From Flavilitoribacter nigricans DSM 23189 = NBRC 102662 (GTDB taxonomy: Bacteria > Bacteroidota > Bacteroidia > Chitinophagales > Saprospiraceae): a DNA stretch of 64,000 bases. The position numbers were made by a program, and so were the translations under genes. Positions within the stretch are counted from its first letter, which is position 1; each line of letters begins with the position of its first letter. Positions 55,111-62,611 of this stretch are shown piece by piece. The DNA is taken from contig NZ_PDUD01000040.1 of assembly GCF_002646595.1 (NCBI RefSeq), forward strand, positions 1-64,000, read 5' to 3'. The notes under the pieces are model-generated. The model saw only the letters and a list, made by a program, of their open reading frames with translations, did not search any database and was not told the origin of the DNA.

Positions 55111-57420
55111 ATGAAAAACGTCCCGCTTATTATCCTGTTGCTGTTCTATATGACCAATGGATTTGGCCAGTTGACCGGACTGGACCAGTACCATATCGTA
55201 TGGGATCAGCAAAGCCGGGACGCTTCGGAGTCAATGCCGTGCGGGGGTGGTGATATCGGGCTGAACGTTTGGGTAGAAAACGGGGAACTACTATTCTACA
55301 TAGCGCGCAGCGGCACTTTTGATGAAAACAATGCGATGCCGAAACTGGGGCGGGTACGGGTGAAGTTATCTCCCAATCCACTGGAAGGCACCAACTTCCG
55401 GCAGGAACTCGATCTAACCGAGGGCAGTGTCAAGATCAGTGGCCAAAATGGTAATCGATCGGCGGACATCCTCCTTTGGGTTGATGTATTTGCTCCGGTA
55501 ATCCATCTCGAGATCAGCAGCAACCTTCCGGTCAAAGCGGAAGCAACCTACGAGAACTGGCGTTTCCAGGATAAACTGCTACAAAAAAATGAAGGCTTCG
55601 GCACCTCCTACAAATGGGTACTGCCGGAAGGCTTGATGACCAAAAAAGACGAGATCGATTTTGTGGAGAATGCCGTGCTCTTTTACCACCACAACCAGGG
55701 AAAGACCGTTTTCGATCAAACCGTTCAGCAGCAACAACTGGAAGCCGTCAAAGATCAACTGTTTGATCCATTACACCAGCTCACCTTCGGAGGAGAAATG
55801 CGGGGTGACAATTTCGTCCCCGCCGGCACCCTGAACGGTACTTACCAGTCGACGCCCTACCGCGGCTGGAAACTGGAAAGCCGGTCGCCCGCAAAAAAAC
55901 ACCAACTGGAGATCCAACTCCATACCGGCCAGTACCCGAGCCCGGCGGATTGGGAAACCGCCCTTCGGCAATACACCGAAAGCCCGGAAACCAGTGCCCG
56001 CGAAAGAACACGGAAGTGGTGGGCCGATTTTTGGGAGCGCAGCTACATTTTCATCGAGGAAAACGAGATAGCTGAAAGTACCAAAGCATGGCAAATTGGA
56101 CGCAACTACCAACTGTTCCGCTACATGCTGGGGTGCAATGCTTTTGGCCAGTATCCCACCAAATTCAACGGTGGATTATTTACCTACGATCCCGGATTTA
56201 TTGATTCCACCCGGGCTTTTAGTCCCGATTTCCGCAACTGGGGCGGCGGTACTTTTACCGCCCAAAACCAGCGCCTGGTGTATTTCCCCCTCTTCCGATC
56301 GGGCGATTTTGACCTCCTGCGGCCCCAACTTGAATTTTACACCCGCATCCTCGGCAATGCCGAGCTACGCAGCCAGGTGTACTGGGGACACGACGGCGCC
56401 TGTTTTACGGAACAAATCGAAAATTTCGGTCTACCCAACTGCACGGAATACGGCTGGAAACGCCCGGCAGACTATGACGCCGGCCTGATGTACAATGCCT
56501 GGCTGGAATACCAGTGGGACACGGCCCTGGAATTCTGTCTGATGGCTTTAATGCTGCACGATTACCGGGCGGAAGATATCTCGGACTATATCCCACTCAT
56601 CACCAGCTGCCTGACCTTTTTCGATGAACACTACCAGTACCTGGCTAAAAATAGAGGAAGAAAAACGCTGGATGAGCAGGGGCATCTGGTACTGTATCCC
56701 GGCTCTTCCTGTGAAACCTACAAGATGGCCTACAATGCCAGTTCCACCGTTGCGGGTCTGCAGGTCGTTACCGAAAAACTGCTGGCACTGCCGGATCATT
56801 ACCTGCATGAAGAAGAGCGCCAAAAATGGCAGGATTTTCGCCAACGTATCCCGCCCTTGAGTTTTACCGAATTTGCGGGGCACCGGACGATCGCTCCGGC
56901 TAGATTGTGGGAACGCGTCAACAATACCGAAGCCCCGCAACTTTACCCGGTTTACCCCTGGGGGATCTACGGCATCGGGCGGCCCGATCTGGAAACGGCG
57001 GTTAACACCTACCGCTACGATCCGGATGTACTCCGGTTCAAGGATCATATCAGCTGGAAGCAGTACAATATTTTCGCGGCCAGACTGGGTTTGACCGAGG
57101 AGGCACAGCAACTGAGTGTGCTGAAATTGCAGGATTCCGGTCGGCGCTTCCCCGCTTTCTGGGGGCCCGGTTTCGACTGGGTACCCGATCACAACTGGGG
57201 TGGATCGGGCATGATCGGTCTGCAGGAAATGCTGGTGCAAAGCCACGGGGACAAGATCTACCTGTTCCCCGCCTGGCCCGCGGAGTGGGACGTTCGATTC
57301 AAACTGCATGCTCCCCAAGATACCCGGATCGAAGCCGAATTACGGAATGGGCAGGTAAATATCATTCGGGTGGAACCACCGGCCCGGGCGAAGGATATCG
57401 AAGTATTGATTAATCGTTAA
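55111..57420 (+). CDS. DUF5703 protein with (alpha/alpha)6 glycosidase-like domain
   Basis: A 769-residue exported protein (signal 1-19). The start of the mature protein (YHIVWDQQSRDASESMPCGGGDIGLNVWVENGELLFYIARSGTFDENN) is the DUF5703 signature, a beta-supersandwich domain. The rest (from about 300: WWADFWERSYIF...) is a helical barrel resembling GH95 alpha-L-fucosidases, with candidate acids in WGHDGACFTEQIENFG and GPGFDWVPDHNWGGSGM. Substrate unknown; fucose or galactose of pectin side chains would fit. It is followed by only 9 bases before the RuBisCO-like gene. Confidence 0.8.
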   Translation: MKNVPLIILLLFYMTNGFGQLTGLDQYHIVWDQQSRDASESMPCGGGDIGLNVWVENGELLFYIARSGTFDENNAMPKLGRVRVKLSPNPLEGTNFRQELDLTEGSVKISGQNGNRSADILLWVDVFAPVIHLEISSNLPVKAEATYENWRFQDKLLQKNEGFGTSYKWVLPEGLMTKKDEIDFVENAVLFYHHNQGKTVFDQTVQQQQLEAVKDQLFDPLHQLTFGGEMRGDNFVPAGTLNGTYQSTPYRGWKLESRSPAKKHQLEIQLHTGQYPSPADWETALRQYTESPETSARERTRKWWADFWERSYIFIEENEIAESTKAWQIGRNYQLFRYMLGCNAFGQYPTKFNGGLFTYDPGFIDSTRAFSPDFRNWGGGTFTAQNQRLVYFPLFRSGDFDLLRPQLEFYTRILGNAELRSQVYWGHDGACFTEQIENFGLPNCTEYGWKRPADYDAGLMYNAWLEYQWDTALEFCLMALMLHDYRAEDISDYIPLITSCLTFFDEHYQYLAKNRGRKTLDEQGHLVLYPGSSCETYKMAYNASSTVAGLQVVTEKLLALPDHYLHEEERQKWQDFRQRIPPLSFTEFAGHRTIAPARLWERVNNTEAPQLYPVYPWGIYGIGRPDLETAVNTYRYDPDVLRFKDHISWKQYNIFAARLGLTEEAQQLSVLKLQDSGRRFPAFWGPGFDWVPDHNWGGSGMIGLQEMLVQSHGDKIYLFPAWPAEWDVRFKLHAPQDTRIEAELRNGQVNIIRVEPPARAKDIEVLINR

Positions 57421-57429
57421 ATTCGAATC

Positions 57430-58671
57430 ATGGAACGAATAGCGGCCTATTACCTCATCGAGACCCCCTACCCCGTGGAAGACGCAGCAGCGGTCCTCGC
57501 CGGCGAGCAATCCAGCGGAACCTTTGTCGCGGTACCCGGTGAAACCGCCGAACTCAAGACCCGTTTTGCCGCCCGGGTGGAACAAATCGAACTGCTGGAA
57601 GAAGTATCCGAACCGGCATTACCCGGCGATACGCCCGCTAATACTACTTTCAAGCGGGCCAGGGTGAAAGTTTCCTGGCCGTTGGACAATGTGGGCTACA
57701 ATATCCCGGCGCTGATCTCGACCATTCAGGGCAATCTGTATGAGCTGCGCCAATTTACCGGCCTGAAACTCGATGATATTGAACTACCGGCAACCTTCAC
57801 CGATCGTTTCCGCGGACCAGCGTTCGGATTGGAGGGCACTATGCAACTGGCCGGCGTAACGGCCGGACGCCCGATGATCGGCACCATCATCAAACCGAGT
57901 GTCGGACTTACGCCCGAATACACGGCCCAACTGGTAAAAACACTTGCCGAAGCCGGCATCGATTTTGTCAAAGACGATGAATTGATGACCTCTACGGCCA
58001 ATTCCCCGTTTGCCGCCCGGGTGGAAAAGATCATGCGGGTCATCAATAATTTTGCCGATCGCACGGGAAAGCGGGTGATGTATGCCTTCAATATTACCGG
58101 CGATCTGGAAACGATGGAAGCCAATTACGATACGGTGGTAAAAGCCGGAGGCACCTGCGCCATGGTAAGTATCAATAGCGTCGGCTGGTCCGGAGTAAAA
58201 CGCTTGTGCGACCGGGGCGCACTGTCCATCCACGGACACCGGAACGGCTGGGGCATGCTCAACCGTCACCCCTTACTGGGTATCAATTTCCCGGCTTATA
58301 ACAAGATCTGGCGACTCGCCGGTGTAGACCAGATGCACGTAAACGGCATCAAGAATAAATTCTGGGAATCGGATGATTCTGTGGTGCGTTCCATCCGATC
58401 CTGCCACACGCCTTTCATCGGCAATGAGTCGGTACTGCCAGTGGTATCTTCGGGGCAATGGGGCGGCCAGGCATTCGAGACCTACAAACGTACCAAGACT
58501 ACTGACCTGTTGTACATGGCCGGTGGGGGTATCATAGCGCACCCGCTCGGCCCGGAAGGGGGCGTTCGGGCGCTGCGTCAGGCCTGGGAAAGCGCGGTGG
58601 CCGGTTTGACACTGGAAGAAGCCGCCGCCAAACACCTTGAATTTGGAAGGTCGGTAGAAAAATTCGGCTAA
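57430..58671 (+). CDS. RuBisCO-like protein (form IV), possible 3-oxo-isoapionate-4-phosphate enzyme
   Basis: A 413-residue cytoplasmic member of the RuBisCO superfamily. RuBisCO landmarks are kept: IIKP with Lys155 (equivalent of Lys175), the carbamylation/metal site Lys181-Asp-Asp183-Glu184 (VKDDEL), His268/His270 (HGHRNGW), a loop-6 lysine near 308-310, SSGQ (340-343) and the phosphate-binding GGG (365-367). The second active-site lysine (RuBisCO Lys177) is Ser157, so CO2 fixation is not expected. Known RLPs of this kind decarboxylate or transcarboxylate 3-oxo-isoapionate-4-phosphate from D-apiose. The adjacent DUF1537 kinase (9 bases away) supports a phosphorylated branched acid as substrate. 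Confidence 0.85.
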   Translation: MERIAAYYLIETPYPVEDAAAVLAGEQSSGTFVAVPGETAELKTRFAARVEQIELLEEVSEPALPGDTPANTTFKRARVKVSWPLDNVGYNIPALISTIQGNLYELRQFTGLKLDDIELPATFTDRFRGPAFGLEGTMQLAGVTAGRPMIGTIIKPSVGLTPEYTAQLVKTLAEAGIDFVKDDELMTSTANSPFAARVEKIMRVINNFADRTGKRVMYAFNITGDLETMEANYDTVVKAGGTCAMVSINSVGWSGVKRLCDRGALSIHGHRNGWGMLNRHPLLGINFPAYNKIWRLAGVDQMHVNGIKNKFWESDDSVVRSIRSCHTPFIGNESVLPVVSSGQWGGQAFETYKRTKTTDLLYMAGGGIIAHPLGPEGGVRALRQAWESAVAGLTLEEAAAKHLEFGRSVEKFG

Positions 58672-58680
58672 CGATCACAA

Positions 58681-60072
58681 ATGGAAGCAGACAACAACAT
58701 AAAACTGGCCTTTTACGGCGATGATTTCACGGGCTCTACGGACGCCCTGGAATTCCTGAGTCGGGCGGGAGCCCGCACCGTGCTGTTCCTGGACAATCCG
58801 TCCCGGGATCAGATCCGGCGCTTTGGGGATCCGGAAGCCATCGGCGTGGCCGGCATGACGCGGACGATGGAACCCGCAGCCATGGCCGAAACGCTCCGGG
58901 AGGCATTTGCCAGTCTGCAGTCTCTTCGTCCAACCCACGTTCATTATAAAGTTTGTTCCACGTTTGATTCTTCCCCCGAAACGGGTAATATCGGCACGGC
59001 CATCGAAACGGGCCTCGAGGTTTTTCGCAATCCCTTTACGCCAGTTTTGGTAGCCGCGCCCCACCTCGGTCGTTACGCGGCATTCGGCAATCTGTTCGCC
59101 CGCATGGGGATCGGTAGCCGGGGAGCCATTCACCGGCTCGACCGGCATCCTTCCATGCGGGCGCACCCGGTCACCCCGGCGACGGAAAGTGATCTGCGTT
59201 TGCATCTGGCCCGGCAAACCGGCCTGCCTATCGGCCTGGTCGACCTGACCGACCTGGAAGCCGGGCCGAACGCCCTGATCGACAAACTGAACGGGGAAAT
59301 TGCAGCCGGGAAAAAGATCATTTTTTTTGACGCCATGTACGATCGGCAAATGATCCACATCGGCGAGGTTTTCGATCAGTTGGCCCGCGAGCTGCATCCC
59401 CTTTTTTCCGTGGGATCATCCGGAATAGAGAAAGCCCTCGGTGATCTTTGGAAGGCGGAAGGACAACTCCAGGAAAGAAACCAGTGGGAAAGTCTGCAAA
59501 AAGTGGAGCCCATGCTGGTACTTTCGGGAAGTGTATCTCCCATCACGGCCGATCAGATCGAATGGGCCCTGCAGCGGGGATTTGCGGAGGTCGCAGTCGA
59601 GCTTGCGGCCCTGGAAGCCGCCGATCCGGAACCATTCATTGCCCATTACCGCGATCAGATACTGGATCAGTTGCGGCGGAATAAAAGTGTGATCCTGCAT
59701 ACCGCCAAGGGTCCGGATGATCCGCGGATCGCGCAGATCAGGGATTTTCTTGCTCGCCAGGATTGGAACGAAACCCAAAAAAGAGCTTATACCGCCCTCA
59801 GATTCGGGCAGTTGCTGGGCCGTTCGGCCCGGGCGGCGCTGGCACAATCACCGGTCGATCGCCTGGTCATTGCCGGTGGTGACACTTCGAGTTTTGTAGC
59901 AAGGGAACTGGGAATTGAGGCGGTAGAAATGATTGCTCCGGCCTTTCCCGGGGCTCCCGTCTGCCGGGCCTACGCCACTGGTTCACCGGTAGACGGTATC
60001 GAGGTGAATATCAAAGGTGGCCAGGTAGGTGATGCGACCTATTTTGAAACCTTAAAAAATGGAAAAATATAA
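58681..60072 (+). CDS. Four-carbon acid sugar kinase family (DUF1537)
   Basis: A 463-residue two-domain kinase that phosphorylates acid sugars with ATP. The N-terminal substrate domain begins AFYGDDFTGSTDALEF (GDDFTGSTD at 13-21) and contains HYKVCSTFDSSPETGNIG; the C-terminal nucleotide domain has VLSGSVSP and VIAGGDTSSFVARELG. Known members act on threonate, erythronate and 3-oxo-isoapionate (OiaK). Its position directly after a RuBisCO-like gene, with 9 bases between, favours an OiaK-like role. The product would be the RLP substrate. Confidence 0.88.
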   Translation: MEADNNIKLAFYGDDFTGSTDALEFLSRAGARTVLFLDNPSRDQIRRFGDPEAIGVAGMTRTMEPAAMAETLREAFASLQSLRPTHVHYKVCSTFDSSPETGNIGTAIETGLEVFRNPFTPVLVAAPHLGRYAAFGNLFARMGIGSRGAIHRLDRHPSMRAHPVTPATESDLRLHLARQTGLPIGLVDLTDLEAGPNALIDKLNGEIAAGKKIIFFDAMYDRQMIHIGEVFDQLARELHPLFSVGSSGIEKALGDLWKAEGQLQERNQWESLQKVEPMLVLSGSVSPITADQIEWALQRGFAEVAVELAALEAADPEPFIAHYRDQILDQLRRNKSVILHTAKGPDDPRIAQIRDFLARQDWNETQKRAYTALRFGQLLGRSARAALAQSPVDRLVIAGGDTSSFVARELGIEAVEMIAPAFPGAPVCRAYATGSPVDGIEVNIKGGQVGDATYFETLKNGKI

Positions 60073-60082
60073 ATCTGAAACT

Positions 60083-60745
60083 ATGGCAAAAACATTAGGA
60101 CTAATCCATACCTCAGCCACCCTGGTGCCGGTATTCCAGGCACTGACGGACAAATATCTGGCCGATAAGGATCTCAAGATCTTCAATATTTCGGACGACA
60201 GTCTGATCAAAAACACCATCGAGCGCGGGGCACTCACGCCGGACACTTCCCGTCGGGTAGTCGACTACGTTACCTCGGCGGAAGAAGCCGGCGCTGATTA
60301 CATCCTGGTGACCTGTTCCTCGATCGGGCCGGCGGTAGAAACGGCGGCTACACTGACTAAGATACCCGTGCTGCGCGTCGACCAGCCCATGGCGGATAAA
60401 GCGGTGCAGATGGGCACCCGGATTGGGGTGGTTGCCACTCTTCCTACTACCCTGGAGCCAACTAGTGATTTAGTACGCCGTCGGGCAGTTCATGCGGGAA
60501 AAGAGATCAAGTTGACTTCCCGGCTGTGTGCCGGTGCCTTCGATGCCCTGATGGGAGGTCAGCCCGAGGTGCACGACCGGATGGTAGCCAATGCCCTAAA
60601 GGAACTGGCCCAGCAGGTAGACGTCATTCTGCTGGCCCAGGCATCGATGGCCCGGGTGGTTGGTCAGCTTGCGGAAGCCGACAAAAAGGTGCCCATCATC
60701 ACCAGTCCGGAATTGGCGATCCAGCATCTGGCGGAAATTCTGTAG
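60083..60745 (+). CDS. Asp/Glu racemase-superfamily protein
   Basis: A 220-residue enzyme with the two-cysteine layout of the superfamily: Cys78 (ILVTCSSIGPAVE) and Cys149 (SRLCAGAFDAL). The superfamily includes amino-acid and hydantoin racemases, maleate isomerase and arylmalonate decarboxylase, so an isomerase or decarboxylase step on a carboxylated sugar acid is possible. I start at the ATG at 60083 (MAKTLGLIHTSATL), 10 bases after the kinase stop, because the neighbouring genes are spaced at 9 bases; the ATG at 60059 would overlap the kinase. Confidence 0.82.
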   Translation: MAKTLGLIHTSATLVPVFQALTDKYLADKDLKIFNISDDSLIKNTIERGALTPDTSRRVVDYVTSAEEAGADYILVTCSSIGPAVETAATLTKIPVLRVDQPMADKAVQMGTRIGVVATLPTTLEPTSDLVRRRAVHAGKEIKLTSRLCAGAFDALMGGQPEVHDRMVANALKELAQQVDVILLAQASMARVVGQLAEADKKVPIITSPELAIQHLAEIL

Positions 60746-60811
60746 GGATTCGGACCCCGTTCTCCGATCAAAAATTCATTTGTTCTTTTGCCAGATCCAA
60801 ACCCTTAGGTC

Positions 60812-62113
60812 ATGATAACGATCCGAAAGATCGCCCTGCGGGCCGGGCTTGCCGCCCTCGCTCTGTTATTAATTGCACTACTCTTTCAGTTGGAAAGCTG
60901 GCAGGCTCCTCTGGCGGTTGGAAGCGCCATCACGCTGGCCTTCGGTTTGGGTGCGGTGCCGTCTCTAAAAAATTACCAGTACACCGCCTGGATCATCGTA
61001 GCCATCGTTTGCGGCATGCTCTATCCCGCTGCTTTTTTATCCTGGGGGGACCTTGACCTCAGAAATCCCTGGTTGATCCTCATCGTAGTTCAACTAGTGA
61101 TGTTTGGCATGGGTACCCAGATGAGCTTCCGGGATTTCACCAATATCCGCAGCATGGGCAAAGGGGTGCTGGTCGGTATTCTTTGCCAGTTCTCCATTAT
61201 GCCCGTCGTCGGATTTACGCTGACCCGGATCTTTCATTTTGACCCGGAAATTGCGGCGGGCATCGTCCTCATCGGGTCCTGCTCCAGTGGTCTGGCTTCC
61301 AATGTGATGGTTTATCTGGCCGGGGCTAACCTGACCTTATCGGTTACCCTGACCGCCGTAGCTACCCTGCTGGCACCGATCATGACACCCCTGCTCATGA
61401 AGATCCTGGCTGGCACTTATGTAGAAGTCCACTTTCTGGATATGTGTATTCAGATCATCAAGATCGTGATCGTTCCGATCGGAGCGGCCATGTTATACGA
61501 CCTGTTCAAATCGGGGCCGGAACGCTGGATCCGCATTGTAAACATCATCTTCATCATCGCCGTGATCTGGCTAACGGCACTGACGCTCGGTCTGTGGGAT
61601 CGCCTGGCCTCCAGCCTTTCCGTGGGCATGCTCACCGCCATAGAACTGATCAGCTTTTTGGGTGGCGCCGTTATTGCGGGCAAACTCTATTACTTGGCTA
61701 CCACCTATTCCGATAAGGTGCGGGGTTTTATGCCCATGTTGTCCATGTTCGGGATCGTATATTTTACCCTGGTGACTACCGCCGCCAGCCGGGAAAATAT
61801 CCTGACCGTCGGTTTGTTAATGCTGCTGGTTTCCATTCTACACAACTCCCTCGGTTACACCTTTGGCTATTGGATCAGCCGGGCCCTGGGACTGGACCGG
61901 GATTCCTGTCAGACGGTGGCACTGGAAGTTGGCCTACAAAACGGCGGCATGGCTTCCGGTCTGGCGGGAGTGATGGGCAAACTGGCTACGCTGGGCCTCG
62001 CGGCCGCCGTCTTCAGTCCCTGGATGAATATTTCCGGATCGATCCTGGGTAATTACTGGCGTCGTCAGCGGGAAAAACGGGCATTAAATGTGGAAGATGC
62101 GGAAAGTAGTTGA
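60812..62113 (+). CDS. Bile acid:sodium symporter (SBF/BASS)-family transporter
   Basis: A 433-residue inner-membrane transporter with about ten helices. QMSFRDFTNIRSMGKGVLVGILCQFSIMPVVGF and GSCSSGLASNVMVYLAGANLTLSVTLTAVATLLAPIMTPLL are the SBF/BASS signatures; a second half repeats the crossover motif (LEVGLQNGGMASGLAGVMG). Family members carry organic anions with sodium. Last gene of the rightward operon, 66 bases after the racemase gene. It may import the branched sugar acid used by the kinase and RuBisCO-like protein, or export an end product. Confidence 0.85.
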   Translation: MITIRKIALRAGLAALALLLIALLFQLESWQAPLAVGSAITLAFGLGAVPSLKNYQYTAWIIVAIVCGMLYPAAFLSWGDLDLRNPWLILIVVQLVMFGMGTQMSFRDFTNIRSMGKGVLVGILCQFSIMPVVGFTLTRIFHFDPEIAAGIVLIGSCSSGLASNVMVYLAGANLTLSVTLTAVATLLAPIMTPLLMKILAGTYVEVHFLDMCIQIIKIVIVPIGAAMLYDLFKSGPERWIRIVNIIFIIAVIWLTALTLGLWDRLASSLSVGMLTAIELISFLGGAVIAGKLYYLATTYSDKVRGFMPMLSMFGIVYFTLVTTAASRENILTVGLLMLLVSILHNSLGYTFGYWISRALGLDRDSCQTVALEVGLQNGGMASGLAGVMGKLATLGLAAAVFSPWMNISGSILGNYWRRQREKRALNVEDAESS

Positions 62114-62246
62114 ATACACGATCCCGCGATTCGGGATCATTGATCCGGAAGGGACGTTCACTAACAATCACGGATAGCATTTCAATTCCTACTGCCAGAA
62201 TATCCCTTTCTGGCGTTCGCGCAATAACTTGTATTATGCCAATCAG

Positions 62247-62418
62247 GGGTGAAAAGTCCCGTAGGGACGAAATGTAGGTAGCCTTCCAATAATTCGGCAA
62301 GTTCAGCGTGCCGTAGGTAGGCCATGTAAAACCATATTGCGTACCTACGGCACGCTAAGCCAGGAAATGGTCATTTTGTTACCTTCATTTTGTACCTAAA
62401 GGCACATTTACTTCAAAT
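62247..62418. repeat. Dispersed palindromic repeat, copy B
   Basis: Matches copy A (9257-9427) along its length. It contains a perfect 15-base inverted repeat: AGCGTGCCGTAGGTA (62305-62319) and TACCTACGGCACGCT (62342-62356) around a 22-base loop, plus a small GTCCC-GTA-GGGAC stem near the left end. Outer ends (GAAATGTAGGTAGC and ATTTTGTACC) are imperfectly inverted, as in a miniature mobile element. Confidence 0.75.
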
Positions 62419-62528
62419 AAAACCGTCGCATAAAATGAAGTAATACCCTTAGAGACCATCAAAAAACCGGGCAATCCTGAACAGAAAAATAACGATTGGG
62501 AAGCAGGTTGGTAAATCTATACATGACG

Positions 62529-62583
62529 CGAAGTGGGTTGGTCCTGACGTGCTAGTCACAGTCAGGATTCCCAAACCGCTTCG
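62529..62583 (-). terminator. Long hairpin after the CotH/T9SS gene
   Basis: CGAAGTGGGTTGGTCCTGAC (62529-62548) and its imperfect complement at 62561-62583 form a long stem. It begins 29 bases past the stop at 62612, so it ends that gene. It resembles the hairpin at 5236-5290. Confidence 0.65.
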
Positions 62584-62611
62584 GTCAGTATGCTATCCAG
62601 TTATCGGCCCG

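Larger units (their letters stand above)
62114..62611. other. 498-base intergenic region with repeat and terminator
   Basis: Between convergent genes. It carries copy B of the dispersed repeat (62247-62418) and a long hairpin (62529-62583). Nothing coding was seen. Confidence 0.6.

Noticed and set aside
57430-58671. RuBisCO-like gene as evidence for CO2 fixation
   Set aside because: The Lys177-equivalent is serine, there is no phosphoribulokinase or carboxysome gene nearby, and the context is sugar-acid catabolism.
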